Source of the DNA: CBDBND01 sp965207985
Lineage (GTDB): Bacteria > Pseudomonadota > Alphaproteobacteria > Rhodospirillales > Rhodospirillaceae
Assembly (NCBI GenBank): GCA_965207985.1
Contig: CBDBND010000018.1
Coordinates: 1-64,000 of the forward strand
DNA: 64,000 nucleotides
Reading direction: 5' to 3'
Part shown: positions 43,161-52,348 of the stretch, one piece after another
How the letters are laid out: every line of letters begins with the position of its first letter
Numbering within the stretch: position 1 is the first letter of the stretch
Notes under the pieces: model-generated
Databases searched by the model: none
Told to the model about the DNA's origin: nothing
What the model saw: only the letters and a program-made list of their open reading frames with translations
Program-made: the position numbers and the translations under genes

Positions 43161-45407
43161 ATGGTTCAGGCAAGGTTACGCCTCTTTCGGCGGTTATCGG
43201 TTCTTGTGGCCTGTTCGATCGTTATAAGCGCTTTCTGGTGGAACGGTTTAGCCGGTGATGCCCGCGCCCAAGACTCTTCCAGCCTGGTCTTAGCTGATCC
43301 CACTTTTCCGTCGCCGGAGTCCAGCGAAGGCACCGTCGTCACCTACGGCCCGTCCTATTTCGAGGCCTTCAATGTTGTGTCGGCCCTCGACATGCTGCGC
43401 CGCATACCTGGCATCCAGGACCTTCTGGAGGGAGGCGGGTTCGGATTTGGTCAGCAGGGTCAGCGTGGGTTCGGCAACACGGGCTCGCCGATCCTGTTCA
43501 ATGGCCGGCGTTTGTCAGGCAAGGCCAACGATCCCTTGGATGCTTTGGAGCGTCTTCAGGCGACGCAAGTGGTCCGCGTTGAAGTCATTCGCGGCTCCGT
43601 GCCGGGCTTGGACATCCGCATCGGCAACGAAGGCACTTTGGTCAACGTGGTGCTGGAAGACACCCTGACCTCAAGCTTCGGCTCCTGGGAAGCGGGCATT
43701 GAATACTTCACCCGAGGACAGTTTCGGGGGCTGGGAAAACTGGCCTACGCCGGTGACGTCGGTCCTTTGAGCTACACATTGTCCGCAGAGATCGCTCCCC
43801 GGGAAATGACCCGCTACACCGACGATACCTTTGTCTTGCCGCCCAGTGAGGAACCCTTCGGCCGGCTCCGGCTGATTAATAGAACCAGGGGCAACAACTA
43901 TACAGGTGCGGCAAGTCTTACTTACGCTTTTGAAAATGGTGACATAGCCAACCTCAACGGCCTTATTTCGGATGAAAACCGGATCACCACCCAGCACATA
44001 GACAGGTTCGACATTCTATCGCCGGGCAATGAAGTATTTACGGGCAGTACGTTTCTTTCCCGTGACCAAGCCGGTGAACTGGAATGGGAAATCGGCGGCG
44101 ATTATGAACATCGTTTTGACGACGGTGACAGTTGGCGGGCTTTATTTGTTGTTACCTCTGACAAAAATCCCTTGGACATCAACTTCTTCAGCACCGAACC
44201 GGGCGGACCGCAAATTCAGACCTTAAAACAATTGGTCAAGGCGGACAGCAGCGAACGCATCCTGCGCGGCTATTACAACTGGGCAATCGCTGAGGGCCAT
44301 GCGTTGGAAGTTGGCGGCGAGGTCGCTTTGAACAAACTGGACCAAAACAATCAGCAGTTCACCGAAGTCGATGGGGCTCTGGTGCCGGTGGACCTGTTCA
44401 ATTCGGATTCCAAGGTGTCGGAAACACGGCTGGAATCCTTTACCCGGTATACGTGGCAAATCTCTCCTAAGCTTTATACGGAAGCCGCCGTGGATACCGA
44501 GTACTCCCGCCTCAAGCAGCGCGGCTCCGATGTCAGCACCACGCGTTTGTTCTTTTTCGTCAAACCCCGCCTGGACCTGCGTTAAGACCTCAGTCCCGGC
44601 ATACAGCTGCGCGGCCGGGTGTTCCGCGACATCAGCCAGCTCGATTTTTCAAACTTCGTCTCGACCATCAATGCCAACGACGTACGCGTTGGTATCATTC
44701 AGGCGGGTAATCCGGATCTGGTTCCGGAAAAAACATGGACGTTTGAAGTAACGGGGGAATACCGGCTGCCCAACGATCAGGGCGTGCTGACCTTGCGCAC
44801 GTTTTATAACGACATCACCGACACCATTGACAAGATTCCCATCCTTCTGGATATGGCCGACGGCGACGACATCATTCCGGATGTGGCCGGAGAGGGCAAC
44901 ATAGGCAGCGCCTATTCCTATGGCGCCGAATTAAAGGTTGGCATCCGTCTTGACGCCCTTGGGCTGTCCGGCGTCTCTGTCGACGCCAGCGGTATTTTGC
45001 AGGACTCGTCGGTGACAGATCCTTTCTTCCTGAGGGCTGACCTACCCACGGTGGTCAAACGGCCCTTGCAGTCCTTCCGCAATTGGGAATGGTCGGTTAG
45101 CTACCGCCACGACACGCAGTGGCGTAACTTGTCCTACGGAGCCTCTATTGAAGGCAACGATGCCCGTTTCGGCTCTGATATCGATTTTACGCATCAGTTC
45201 AAATTCAGAACGGACTGGACTCTATTTGCCGAAATACCGCTCTTCGGCCTTACCTTCCGGCTGGAAATAGAAGAGGACCCCCGCGTCGTCACCCGCGACC
45301 GTCTGTTGTTTGACGGCAACCGGGCCAACGGAAATGTTCTGCGGCGGGAGTTGCGCTTTGATACCTTCGATACGCAGGTAAATTTTATCGTCAAAGGCAC
45401 GTTTTAG
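43161..45407 (+). pseudogene. TonB-dependent receptor interrupted by one in-frame TAA
   Basis: ATG 43161 (RBS AGGGGAA) starts a leader (LFRRLSVLVACSIVISAFWW, cut after ARAQ). Plug region: VVSALDMLRRIPGIQDLLEG, GQQGQRGFGNTGSPILFNGR, QVVRVEVIRGSVPG. The barrel is normal up to VKPRLDLR, where TAA occurs at 44583-44585. The same frame then continues DLSPGIQLRGRVFRDISQLD, AGNPDLVPEKTWTFEVTGEY and ends at 45407 with FDTQVNFIVKGTF, the expected aromatic C-terminus. A tyrosine codon to TAA change would explain it. The product is either truncated by about 270 residues or rescued by readthrough. Full length would be about 748 residues. Confidence 0.85.
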
Positions 45408-45426
45408 GCAAAAGAACGGTTGTGCG

Positions 45427-46917
45427 TTATAACAGATCGCCGACTTTTTTGGCGATAGCGGCAACGTCTTCAGGTGAGGCGTCAGAGACCTCGGCATATT
45501 CGCTGAACCGTTCGGGCACTTTGATGGTCGCGTCGATGCCCATCTGCTCGGAAATGCTGGCAGCTCCCTGCTCGTTTCGCGTCGCCGAAGGATCCAACAA
45601 CATGGCCGGACCCGTGCGGTTGATGATGACATCCGAATAGGGCTGCACCCGGGTCTGGATCGCCCAATCGATTTGAGCCCAGTTTCCAGGGTCCACGTCA
45701 GGTCCGACGACGATGACCGTTTTGGCTGACCGCGCCCAGCGTCCGGCCGCGCCCCAGACGGCATGAATGACGTATTTGCCAAAGTCAGGATGCGGCTTTT
45801 GTGCGCCGTCGACACTCAGCTGAACGATGTAACAGAGGTTCGGCGTGACCAGGACGTCTTTGATCTCAGGGATCTTGGACTGGATGTCGCTGGCCAATTC
45901 CCCTTCGATGGTCAGTAGACCGAGGTAGTTGTGATCAAACGGCGGCACCATTTCCATGGTCGAGTACCACAGAGGATCTTTGCGATGGGTGATGCAGTTG
46001 GCACGCATGATGGGCAGTATGTGGGCACGGTCATAGTACCCGACCGGATTTGAGTGCCATCCGATCGGTTCTTCCTGTCCGGGAATCATCTCACCCTCGA
46101 TGACCCATTCAGCGCTTGCAGGTACTTCCAGATCAACGGTCTCGCATTTGACAAGATCAACCGGTGCGCCGTTCAGAGCACCAGCGAAGTCAAATTCATC
46201 TGCACCAAAGGGCAAGCCTGTCGCTGCAGCGACATGTACGGTGGGGTCGCACATGACCGCGCACGCCACTTCTAATGGCCGCCCGACCGCATTGGCTTTT
46301 GCAATGTGCACACCGATGCCGGACATGGGCGGATTCCACCAGAAGAACCCGGCGAGGTCCGCCTTCGCCCGCGAAGAATCATAGCTCTCCCCAAACGGGT
46401 GGGATGCGTCGACAAAACTGGTCAGCCGGTACCAGCCGACGTTGCGGTCTCCCGTCTCCACGTCCTTGGTGACGACCACGGCGCCTGTGATGTACGCCGG
46501 GCCTTCCTTGCCAAACCAGTGATTGGGTAGGTCGCGGGCGACATCGACGTCTTTGATGATCACGTCCTTGCATGGCGCGTCGCTTGCTTCGACCATGTTG
46601 GGCTTGATCCACTGCGATTGATCAGCCGCTATGGTGGCGTGTTTGGTCCTTGCGTCGTGCCAGGTCTTTTCGCCAATAGCGTTGGCGACCCGTTCGCGCG
46701 AGCCAAAAATATTGAAGAGGGTTCCGACTTCCTCTCGCCCGACACCTTCTACCTTGTTCAAGACCAGCGCCGGTCCGTCCGATCCTGAATGGAGCAACCG
46801 CATGAGAGCTTGCAGTTCCGTGTCTCCACGGCGGGCACGCAACGGCAGGTCAATGCGTCTTAACTGATCGTCCTGCTCCAAGAAGTCGACAAAGGCTCTC
46901 ATGTCTTGAAACGGCAT
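45427..46917 (-). CDS. UbiD-family decarboxylase (prenylated-FMN dependent)
   Basis: 496 residues. Family features: N-terminal DMRAFVDFLEQDDQLRRIDL, PALVLNKVEGVGREEVGTLF, NIFGSRERVANAIG; central GAVVVTKDVETGDRNVGWYR, GRPLEVACAVMCDPTVHVAA, and EWVIEGEMIPGQEEPIGWHS (the region of the conserved Glu); C-terminal LVTPNLCYIVQLSVDGAQKP and SATRNEQGAASISEQMGIDA. UbiD enzymes reversibly (de)carboxylate aromatic or alpha,beta-unsaturated acids. The prenylated-FMN maker UbiX is not in the window. Position next to a transhydroxylase-like enzyme fits hydroxybenzoate-type metabolism. It converges with the TonB gene, 20 bases apart. Confidence 0.92.
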   Translation of the reverse strand: MPFQDMRAFVDFLEQDDQLRRIDLPLRARRGDTELQALMRLLHSGSDGPALVLNKVEGVGREEVGTLFNIFGSRERVANAIGEKTWHDARTKHATIAADQSQWIKPNMVEASDAPCKDVIIKDVDVARDLPNHWFGKEGPAYITGAVVVTKDVETGDRNVGWYRLTSFVDASHPFGESYDSSRAKADLAGFFWWNPPMSGIGVHIAKANAVGRPLEVACAVMCDPTVHVAAATGLPFGADEFDFAGALNGAPVDLVKCETVDLEVPASAEWVIEGEMIPGQEEPIGWHSNPVGYYDRAHILPIMRANCITHRKDPLWYSTMEMVPPFDHNYLGLLTIEGELASDIQSKIPEIKDVLVTPNLCYIVQLSVDGAQKPHPDFGKYVIHAVWGAAGRWARSAKTVIVVGPDVDPGNWAQIDWAIQTRVQPYSDVIINRTGPAMLLDPSATRNEQGAASISEQMGIDATIKVPERFSEYAEVSDASPEDVAAIAKKVGDLL

Positions 46918-47165
46918 GTGCGCATACTCCCCTTGAATTTATTTTTTCCGACCCGGTCCTATGATGATACGGCGGATTGCCGGTGCGTAAGAAAAGCCAA
47001 CATTGACCGGAGAATGGTCATATAGTGCAGCGATTATAATACGCTCTTCAAGCGTGCTTCACCTTGGGGCAATAGTTCAACAACCTTGGCGGTCCGAAAT
47101 GCAGATCGGTCATGATCGCGTTTTTAACCGCACGGATCGGGACGGCATATCAATGGAGAGATCTC

Positions 47166-47969
47166 ATGGCTGAGGAAAAAAAGGTTGCAATTGTAACGGG
47201 TTCGGCGACGGGGGTCGGCGCCGCGGCGGCAATCATGTTGGCCGAACAGGGCTGCAACGTTGTCATCAACTACACCAAGAGTGAGGCCGAAGCCCAGGAA
47301 ACGGCTGAAGCCTGTCGGGCTGCCGGTGCAGATGCGCTGGTTTGCCAAGGTGACGTCGGTGACAACGATGCCTGCTGCGCCATTGTCGATGCAACGATCG
47401 AGCGCTGGGGACGGGTCGACTATCTCATCAACAATGCAGCGAAGACGAAATTCGTACCTTACAGCAGACTGGATGATCTCTCCGGTGAGGACTTTTTGGA
47501 CATCTATAAAGTCAACGTGGTCGGGTCCTATCAAATGATCCGGGCTGTGACCCCGCACATGAAAAAGCAGGGCAGCGGCGCCATCGTCAACACGTCGTCC
47601 ATTGGCGGCGTCACCGGGATCGCTTCTTCTATGGCCTATGCAGCGAGCAAGGCTGCTTTAAACATGATGACCAAGTCGCTGGCCTTGGCGTTGGGTCCGG
47701 AAATCCGGGTCAATGCCATTGCCCCGGGGGCCATTCAGACACGATGGTTGAGGGGCGGGCTCGGCGATGAACAATACGAAGCTCTTCTCACAGCGGCCTC
47801 AGACGCGGCACCGTTGAAGCTAGTACCCATGCCTGAACAGATCGCGGAATCGCTGGTGTGGTTTTGTTTAGGCGCGAGTGTCGTGACTGGCGAGGTTTTG
47901 CTTGTGGATGCCGGTGTGCACTGCGGTCAATTGCCGGCAGCTTACAACGATCCGAAACCTGATTCGTGA
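47166..47969 (+). CDS. Short-chain dehydrogenase/reductase (SDR), classical
   Basis: 267 residues from ATG 47166, with GGAGAG 5 bases upstream; an earlier in-frame ATG at 47112 lacks a ribosome site. Cofactor loop VAIVTGSATGVGAAAAIMLA, NNAA motif at YLINNAAKTKF, catalytic Ser-Tyr-Lys in VNTSSIGGV and MAYAASKAALNMMTKSLA, and PG motif at NAIAPGAIQTRW. VVINYTKSEA after beta-2 suggests NADP. Role: alcohol/ketone interconversion in the surrounding catabolic block; substrate unknown. Confidence 0.9.
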   Translation: MAEEKKVAIVTGSATGVGAAAAIMLAEQGCNVVINYTKSEAEAQETAEACRAAGADALVCQGDVGDNDACCAIVDATIERWGRVDYLINNAAKTKFVPYSRLDDLSGEDFLDIYKVNVVGSYQMIRAVTPHMKKQGSGAIVNTSSIGGVTGIASSMAYAASKAALNMMTKSLALALGPEIRVNAIAPGAIQTRWLRGGLGDEQYEALLTAASDAAPLKLVPMPEQIAESLVWFCLGASVVTGEVLLVDAGVHCGQLPAAYNDPKPDS

Positions 47970-48038
47970 GCTTAAGACTGGACCCTGGTGATGGGTGGGG
48001 CGGAGCCCCATCTGCCGGCAGTTGCGATTCAATACACC

Positions 48039-48857
48039 TTAAGCGCCGCCTTCAAGAAACCGCACGACGGCATCCACGTAGTCCTTAGCCTTTTCCGGAT
48101 GATGCAAAGGATGGCCATCGGAAAACGTGTGTCCGACCGCGCCTTCGACAAGGTTGAGCACTTTTTCATGACAATTGTTTAGGGGGTCGGTTTCCGCCGT
48201 GAGCGCCAAGGTCGGCACCTGAACTTGGCTAAGCGCCGCTTCCATGTCGTAATTTTTCAACGCATCGGCGGAATCATCGCTTTGCTGGGCCTGCATGCTG
48301 TCAATGACTGCGTTGCGCAGTAGCGTCGCCCCCTCTTCGTCCAGTTCGAACTTGGAATCCCACATACGTTGCAGCCATAGGGAGCGCTCCCAAACCCACG
48401 CGATGTGGGCACCGTCTTCGGACCAATCCGGAGCGGGTTGGCGCGCCGTCTGAAGTACCTCTTCGCGAAAGGCGCGGTCCCAAACCGGGCTGCCGTCAAG
48501 CACCAAGTGTGTGACACGGTCCGGAAATCGAAGAGAAAGTTCAACGGCAATCTCTGAAGACAGATGCCCTCCGACAACCGCTGCCTTTTCTACGCTCAGA
48601 CCGTCCAATACGGCGGCCATATTGTCCGCATAGTCCTTGATGGCCCAAGGCGATGGCCGCGGGTCCGATTGGCCGTAACCCATATGGTCTGGCGCATAAC
48701 CGGCGTATCCCGAGTCACTGAGATGATTGAGTACGTGCAGGTATTGGCGATTGGAGGCCGGGGTCCAATGGAGCAAAAGTAAGGGAGTGCCCTTCCCTGC
48801 CGACCTGACGTGAACAAAGCCAGAAGGTGTTTCAATAAACCGGCGGCTTATTTTCAC
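48039..48857 (-). CDS. Alpha/beta-hydrolase with a non-serine nucleophile elbow
   Basis: 272 residues, cytosolic. Fold markers: TPLLLLHWTPASNRQYLHVL (oxyanion HW), YAPDHMGYGQSDPRPSPWAI, LALTAETDPLNNCH (acid) and FSDGHPLHHPEKAKDYVDAV (histidine). At the elbow the sequence is AAVVGGHLSSEIAVELS; aligned with GHSxG the nucleophile position is His98, with serines two and three residues later. It may be a non-hydrolytic member or use a displaced Ser100. It lies 17 bases after the PhyH gene upstream, same strand. Confidence 0.75.
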   Translation of the reverse strand: MKISRRFIETPSGFVHVRSAGKGTPLLLLHWTPASNRQYLHVLNHLSDSGYAGYAPDHMGYGQSDPRPSPWAIKDYADNMAAVLDGLSVEKAAVVGGHLSSEIAVELSLRFPDRVTHLVLDGSPVWDRAFREEVLQTARQPAPDWSEDGAHIAWVWERSLWLQRMWDSKFELDEEGATLLRNAVIDSMQAQQSDDSADALKNYDMEAALSQVQVPTLALTAETDPLNNCHEKVLNLVEGAVGHTFSDGHPLHHPEKAKDYVDAVVRFLEGGA

Positions 48858-48874
48858 GTCCTCATCCGAACAGG

Positions 48875-49738
48875 TTAGGCCGCAGCATCATGAGAGGCCC
48901 GCCGCCAGGTGACAGGCACAACTTCATCTGGGATGCGCTCTCCTTCCTTTACGAGCGGATGGCCCTGGAAAGGCGTGTTCTTGGATGTGGGATTGAATTC
49001 ATAACGGATATTGCTGCCGAGCCAGCGCAATGAATATCCAAGACGCCGCCCGGTTTGGTCGGCCGTGCGGGGTAACGAGGCGTGGATGGTTTTGGGATGG
49101 ATGATCAGCATATCGCCCGCCTTGGCTTCCCAAATACGAATGTCAGCGTCAGGTGCATTGGCCCGCTCGAGCAATTCGGACCAGGGATGGAAGTTGGGCG
49201 GGGCTTCAACGCCTTTCAAAGCCCAGGAACTGACATAGCGGTGCGGATCCTTGTTGGACCCTGCAAGAGTTTGCAATGGCGCATTGTCGCGGTCGATGTC
49301 CGTCAGAGCGACCCACATGGATGGACTGTGGTCACCGCTTAGATGAAATAGGCACTCGTCGTTGTGCCAGGGTGTTGCGGTTTCTTCTTCGTTACCTTCC
49401 TTGAGAAAGGTGCCGTCTACCCAAGCCCGCATTTCGTCTGACCCGATCACATCGGCGACCACTTCGGCGCAATCACACTCTTCAATGAGCCGGCGCATCT
49501 CTGGAACGTGTCCGTATAGATTAATGAGGCGGACATAACCGTCATGATCTTCAAATTCCACGTCGTTAAAGGCTGGGTGTGGGTCGAAGGACATGCTACC
49601 GGCCCGCAGGCCGCTGACGACGGAATCGATGACATCGGTCATGCCGGCGACCCAATCTCGAGAAAACACACCCGGTACATGGGCCACACCAACCTTGTCG
49701 TAGGTCTCGATGATCTCTTGAGTCACTTTAGGATGCAC
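48875..49738 (-). CDS. Phytanoyl-CoA dioxygenase (PhyH) family protein 1
   Basis: 287 residues. Fe(II)/2-oxoglutarate dioxygenase double-stranded helix: N-terminal EIIETYDKVGVAHVPGVFSR; HxD at TPWHNDECLFHLSGD; distal His at GDMLIIHPKTIHASLPRTAD; 2-oxoglutarate Arg at GRRLGYSLRWLGSNIRYEF. All three metal ligands are present, so it is probably active, hydroxylating an unknown small molecule. It is divergent from the broken LysR regulator at 49867, a classical regulator-target arrangement. Confidence 0.85.
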   Translation of the reverse strand: MHPKVTQEIIETYDKVGVAHVPGVFSRDWVAGMTDVIDSVVSGLRAGSMSFDPHPAFNDVEFEDHDGYVRLINLYGHVPEMRRLIEECDCAEVVADVIGSDEMRAWVDGTFLKEGNEEETATPWHNDECLFHLSGDHSPSMWVALTDIDRDNAPLQTLAGSNKDPHRYVSSWALKGVEAPPNFHPWSELLERANAPDADIRIWEAKAGDMLIIHPKTIHASLPRTADQTGRRLGYSLRWLGSNIRYEFNPTSKNTPFQGHPLVKEGERIPDEVVPVTWRRASHDAAA

Positions 49739-49866
49739 GGCGGTATTTCCTCACCATAGCGGCAGAAATCTGCGGGATTTCAGATCATCCTGCAATGTGT
49801 CTTTCATGATTTCAAATGCGTAATATTGTAGGGGCCATATACATTTGGTTATGAAAGGCGCGGACC

Positions 49867-50784
49867 ATGGAAATGCAGCAATTGCGCTACTTTTTGGCCG
49901 CCGTGAAGCACGGGAACATCGGCCGTGCTGCTAAGGAACTCAATATTACGCAGCCGGCTCTGAGCCGCAGCATCAAGAATTTGGAATCGGATCTTGGCGC
50001 GCAACTGTTGGAACGGGGTCCAAAGGGCGTTCAGCCGACGGTCTTCGGCAACAGCCTCCGCGAACATGCACTGGTCATCACCAGTGAGGCAGAACGCGCG
50101 GCCGATGAAGTCCGTGCCCTACAAGGCTTGGGTCAGGGACAGGTGACCGTGGGTATTAGCGCGAATTTTTCCTCCTATATCATTCCAGACGCCATCGCCC
50201 AGTTATTGGAAAAGAACCCTGCCGTGAACGTCGTCGTCCATACAGGATTGTTTGATGAAATTTTAACGGCCTTGAGGCGCGCGGAAACGGATTTGGTCTT
50301 TACCCTAAGCCCGCCAGAAAGTGACGAAGTTGATCTGGTATTTGAACCGCTTTTGATTCTCAAGTCGCGTTTATATGCACGCGCCGATCATCCGCTCGCC
50401 AAAAAGAAATAAGTGTCCCTCTCCGATCTTTCGGAATACGGATGGGTCGTACCCCAACAACTGGGTATGGAACAATTCTTCAATAGAAAGTTCCGGGGCA
50501 AGAATGTCCCCATACCTCGCCAGGTCATTCGGACAACCTCTATAGGGTTTCTAAAACCCGCCATGCTTGCGACAGGTTTGCTATCAGCTATGCCTGACCA
50601 CATGGTGCAGGAAGAAGTAGAAAAAGGCGAAATAGTTTGCATCGATCCAGACCTCGTGACCGTGTCCAGTACAGCTGGCATTGTCGCCCGCGCGGTGGGG
50701 TCGCGGCCTCCGGCTGTCAGCGCCTTTATCGATGTTCTTTCAAACGTGTGTAGAGAAGCGGAGCAACGTAACAATAGTGTCTAA
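49867..50784 (+). pseudogene. LysR-type regulator interrupted by one in-frame TAA
   Basis: N-terminal winged HTH: QQLRYFLAAVKHGNIGRAAK, ELNITQPALSRSIKNLESDL, GAQLLERGPKGVQPTVFG. Effector domain: VTVGISANFSSYIIPDAIAQ, TDLVFTLSPPESDEVDLVFE. After HPLAKKK a TAA stops translation at 50410-50412, and the same frame continues with normal LysR sequence (SLSDLSEYGWVVPQQLGMEQ, GFLKPAMLATGLLSAMPDHM) to 50784. A single base change explains it. It is divergent from the PhyH gene, 128 bases apart, so it probably regulated that gene. The truncated product keeps DNA binding but not the full effector domain. Confidence 0.88.
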
Positions 50785-52322
50785 TCTGTACCCGGCGCGA
50801 CGCGCATTTCACCGAACAAAGGAGCACCTGTCGTGCCTCTGAAGTCCAAAATTCTTGGCGCCAGCCCATTTATGCTGACGTACTGCACCAGAGGAAGCGA
50901 AGGCACGAGATCGTGCAGACGGGACATGATGCTTTGCAGCATCTCTGCACGAACTTGTTCGTCCATCTCCGTATCCGAATCAGCAATATCATCTATCAGC
51001 TCAGGAGCGCAGAAATACGGACCAGCGTGATCACCCGTAAAGCGTTTTAGCGTACGACCCACATCGCCGTGTTGGTAATAGCTCCAAGGCACAGAGAACG
51101 CATCAATACCTTCCCAATCCGCTATCAAAGCGCGGCGATTGAATTCTGGAAAGGCGAACCGCCTAAGTTCAGCATTGACACCGATGGCAGCCCAATCCTG
51201 CGCCATCTGCTGGAAAATCAGGGTATCTGCTACGAACTGCCCAGAGAACAGTCCGACAGTCAGCTCCAGACCATTTCCATACCCCGCATCGGCCAGCAAC
51301 TTGCGGGCAGCACCTGGATCAAAAGGATTGGGGGTGATGTCGGGGTTATAACCGAATGCTCCTGGAACCCCTCCCTGTTCGGACACTACAGTCGTGTTGC
51401 CAAGCAATCTTTGAACTATGCGGTCCTTATCCACTGACATGGCCAAAGCACGTCGTACACGGATGTCGGTTACCGGGGAAGATCTTTCGCCGCAATTATG
51501 GAAAGCAATCGCCAAAACGATGGGGCCCAGGTTGCGTTGAACTTGATAACCAGCTGCTTCAATGACCGGGATCGCGTCAGGATCAACATTGTTTGCAACG
51601 TCCACAGCATCTGAGAGTAAACTTTGTAGGCGTGAAGATGCGTCCGAAAGAATAATGTATTGGACACGGTCAATCTGTTGTGGCGGACGCCAAGAGATTT
51701 GTTCTCCCGTCATGACCACACCGGAAGAACCAGCGCGATCCCATTCTAAAATAGAATATGGTCCGGTTCCCACGGGGTATCGTGAGAATTCTGTCCGGCC
51801 CATGTCACGCCAGACGTTCAACGGAATCATTTTAATGAGACTCAATCTGCGATGCAGGATTGGATCCGGCAGTTTGGTCTCCACTTCGATAGATAAGGGA
51901 CCTAGCCTACGGACGCTTTTGATGGTTACTGCTTCGGCAGCAATTGGATAGGTGAATGATTCAGGTGCGCTGATAAAGGTCAAGTATTCAACGACCGTAT
52001 CGGCGTCAAACGACATGCCGTTATGAAATCGGACATCCGGTCTCAGCTCAAGTTCCCAGGTGGTATCCGAGGTCGTCTTCCAAGACACAGCGAGTGCGGG
52101 CTTTACAGCGCCGTCATTTCCAATGGTGGTTAGGCCATCGAATACAGAGGGAATGATTCCATTTCCTGAATCAAGTGCTAACGGGTCGGCATAAGAAGAA
52201 AGGGGTGTGGACGCGGCTAAGCGTAGTAACTCGGCTTTTGCTTCAACCGAGATCGCAAGCACCACAACACAGGCTATGGCCGGTAAACAAAAAGAGGCTC
52301 TGACCAGCGCCTTTGAACGCAT
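50781..52322 (-). CDS. ABC transporter solute-binding protein (SBP_bac_5, peptide/nickel type)
   Basis: About 513 residues from ATG 52322, which starts a clean signal peptide (MRSKALVRASFCLPAIACVV, cut near AKA). The frame is open upstream only inside the peptidase gene. Family motifs: IIPSVFDGLTTIGNDGAVKP, ALAVSWKTTSDTTWELELRP, DVRFHNGMSFDADTVVEYL, YPVGTGPYSILEWDRAGS, DIRVRRALAMSVDKDRIVQR. Complete. It ends 4 bases into the LysR 3' end on the opposite strand. No permease or ATPase genes are linked. It is similar by eye to the partial protein at 63158. Confidence 0.9.
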   Translation of the reverse strand: MRSKALVRASFCLPAIACVVVLAISVEAKAELLRLAASTPLSSYADPLALDSGNGIIPSVFDGLTTIGNDGAVKPALAVSWKTTSDTTWELELRPDVRFHNGMSFDADTVVEYLTFISAPESFTYPIAAEAVTIKSVRRLGPLSIEVETKLPDPILHRRLSLIKMIPLNVWRDMGRTEFSRYPVGTGPYSILEWDRAGSSGVVMTGEQISWRPPQQIDRVQYIILSDASSRLQSLLSDAVDVANNVDPDAIPVIEAAGYQVQRNLGPIVLAIAFHNCGERSSPVTDIRVRRALAMSVDKDRIVQRLLGNTTVVSEQGGVPGAFGYNPDITPNPFDPGAARKLLADAGYGNGLELTVGLFSGQFVADTLIFQQMAQDWAAIGVNAELRRFAFPEFNRRALIADWEGIDAFSVPWSYYQHGDVGRTLKRFTGDHAGPYFCAPELIDDIADSDTEMDEQVRAEMLQSIMSRLHDLVPSLPLVQYVSINGLAPRILDFRGTTGAPLFGEMRVAPGTD

Positions 52323-52348
52323 TGTACACGCCGTCCTGTAAGTAATGA

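Noticed and set aside
47990..48012. Possible terminator after the SDR gene (GGGGC..GCCCC)
   Set aside because: The stem is only five base pairs and no T-run follows on either strand.
43161..50784. Reassigned stop codons (alternative genetic code)
   Set aside because: Intact genes in the window end normally in TAA, TAG and TGA, and the interrupted genes lie in a region with many other lesions.
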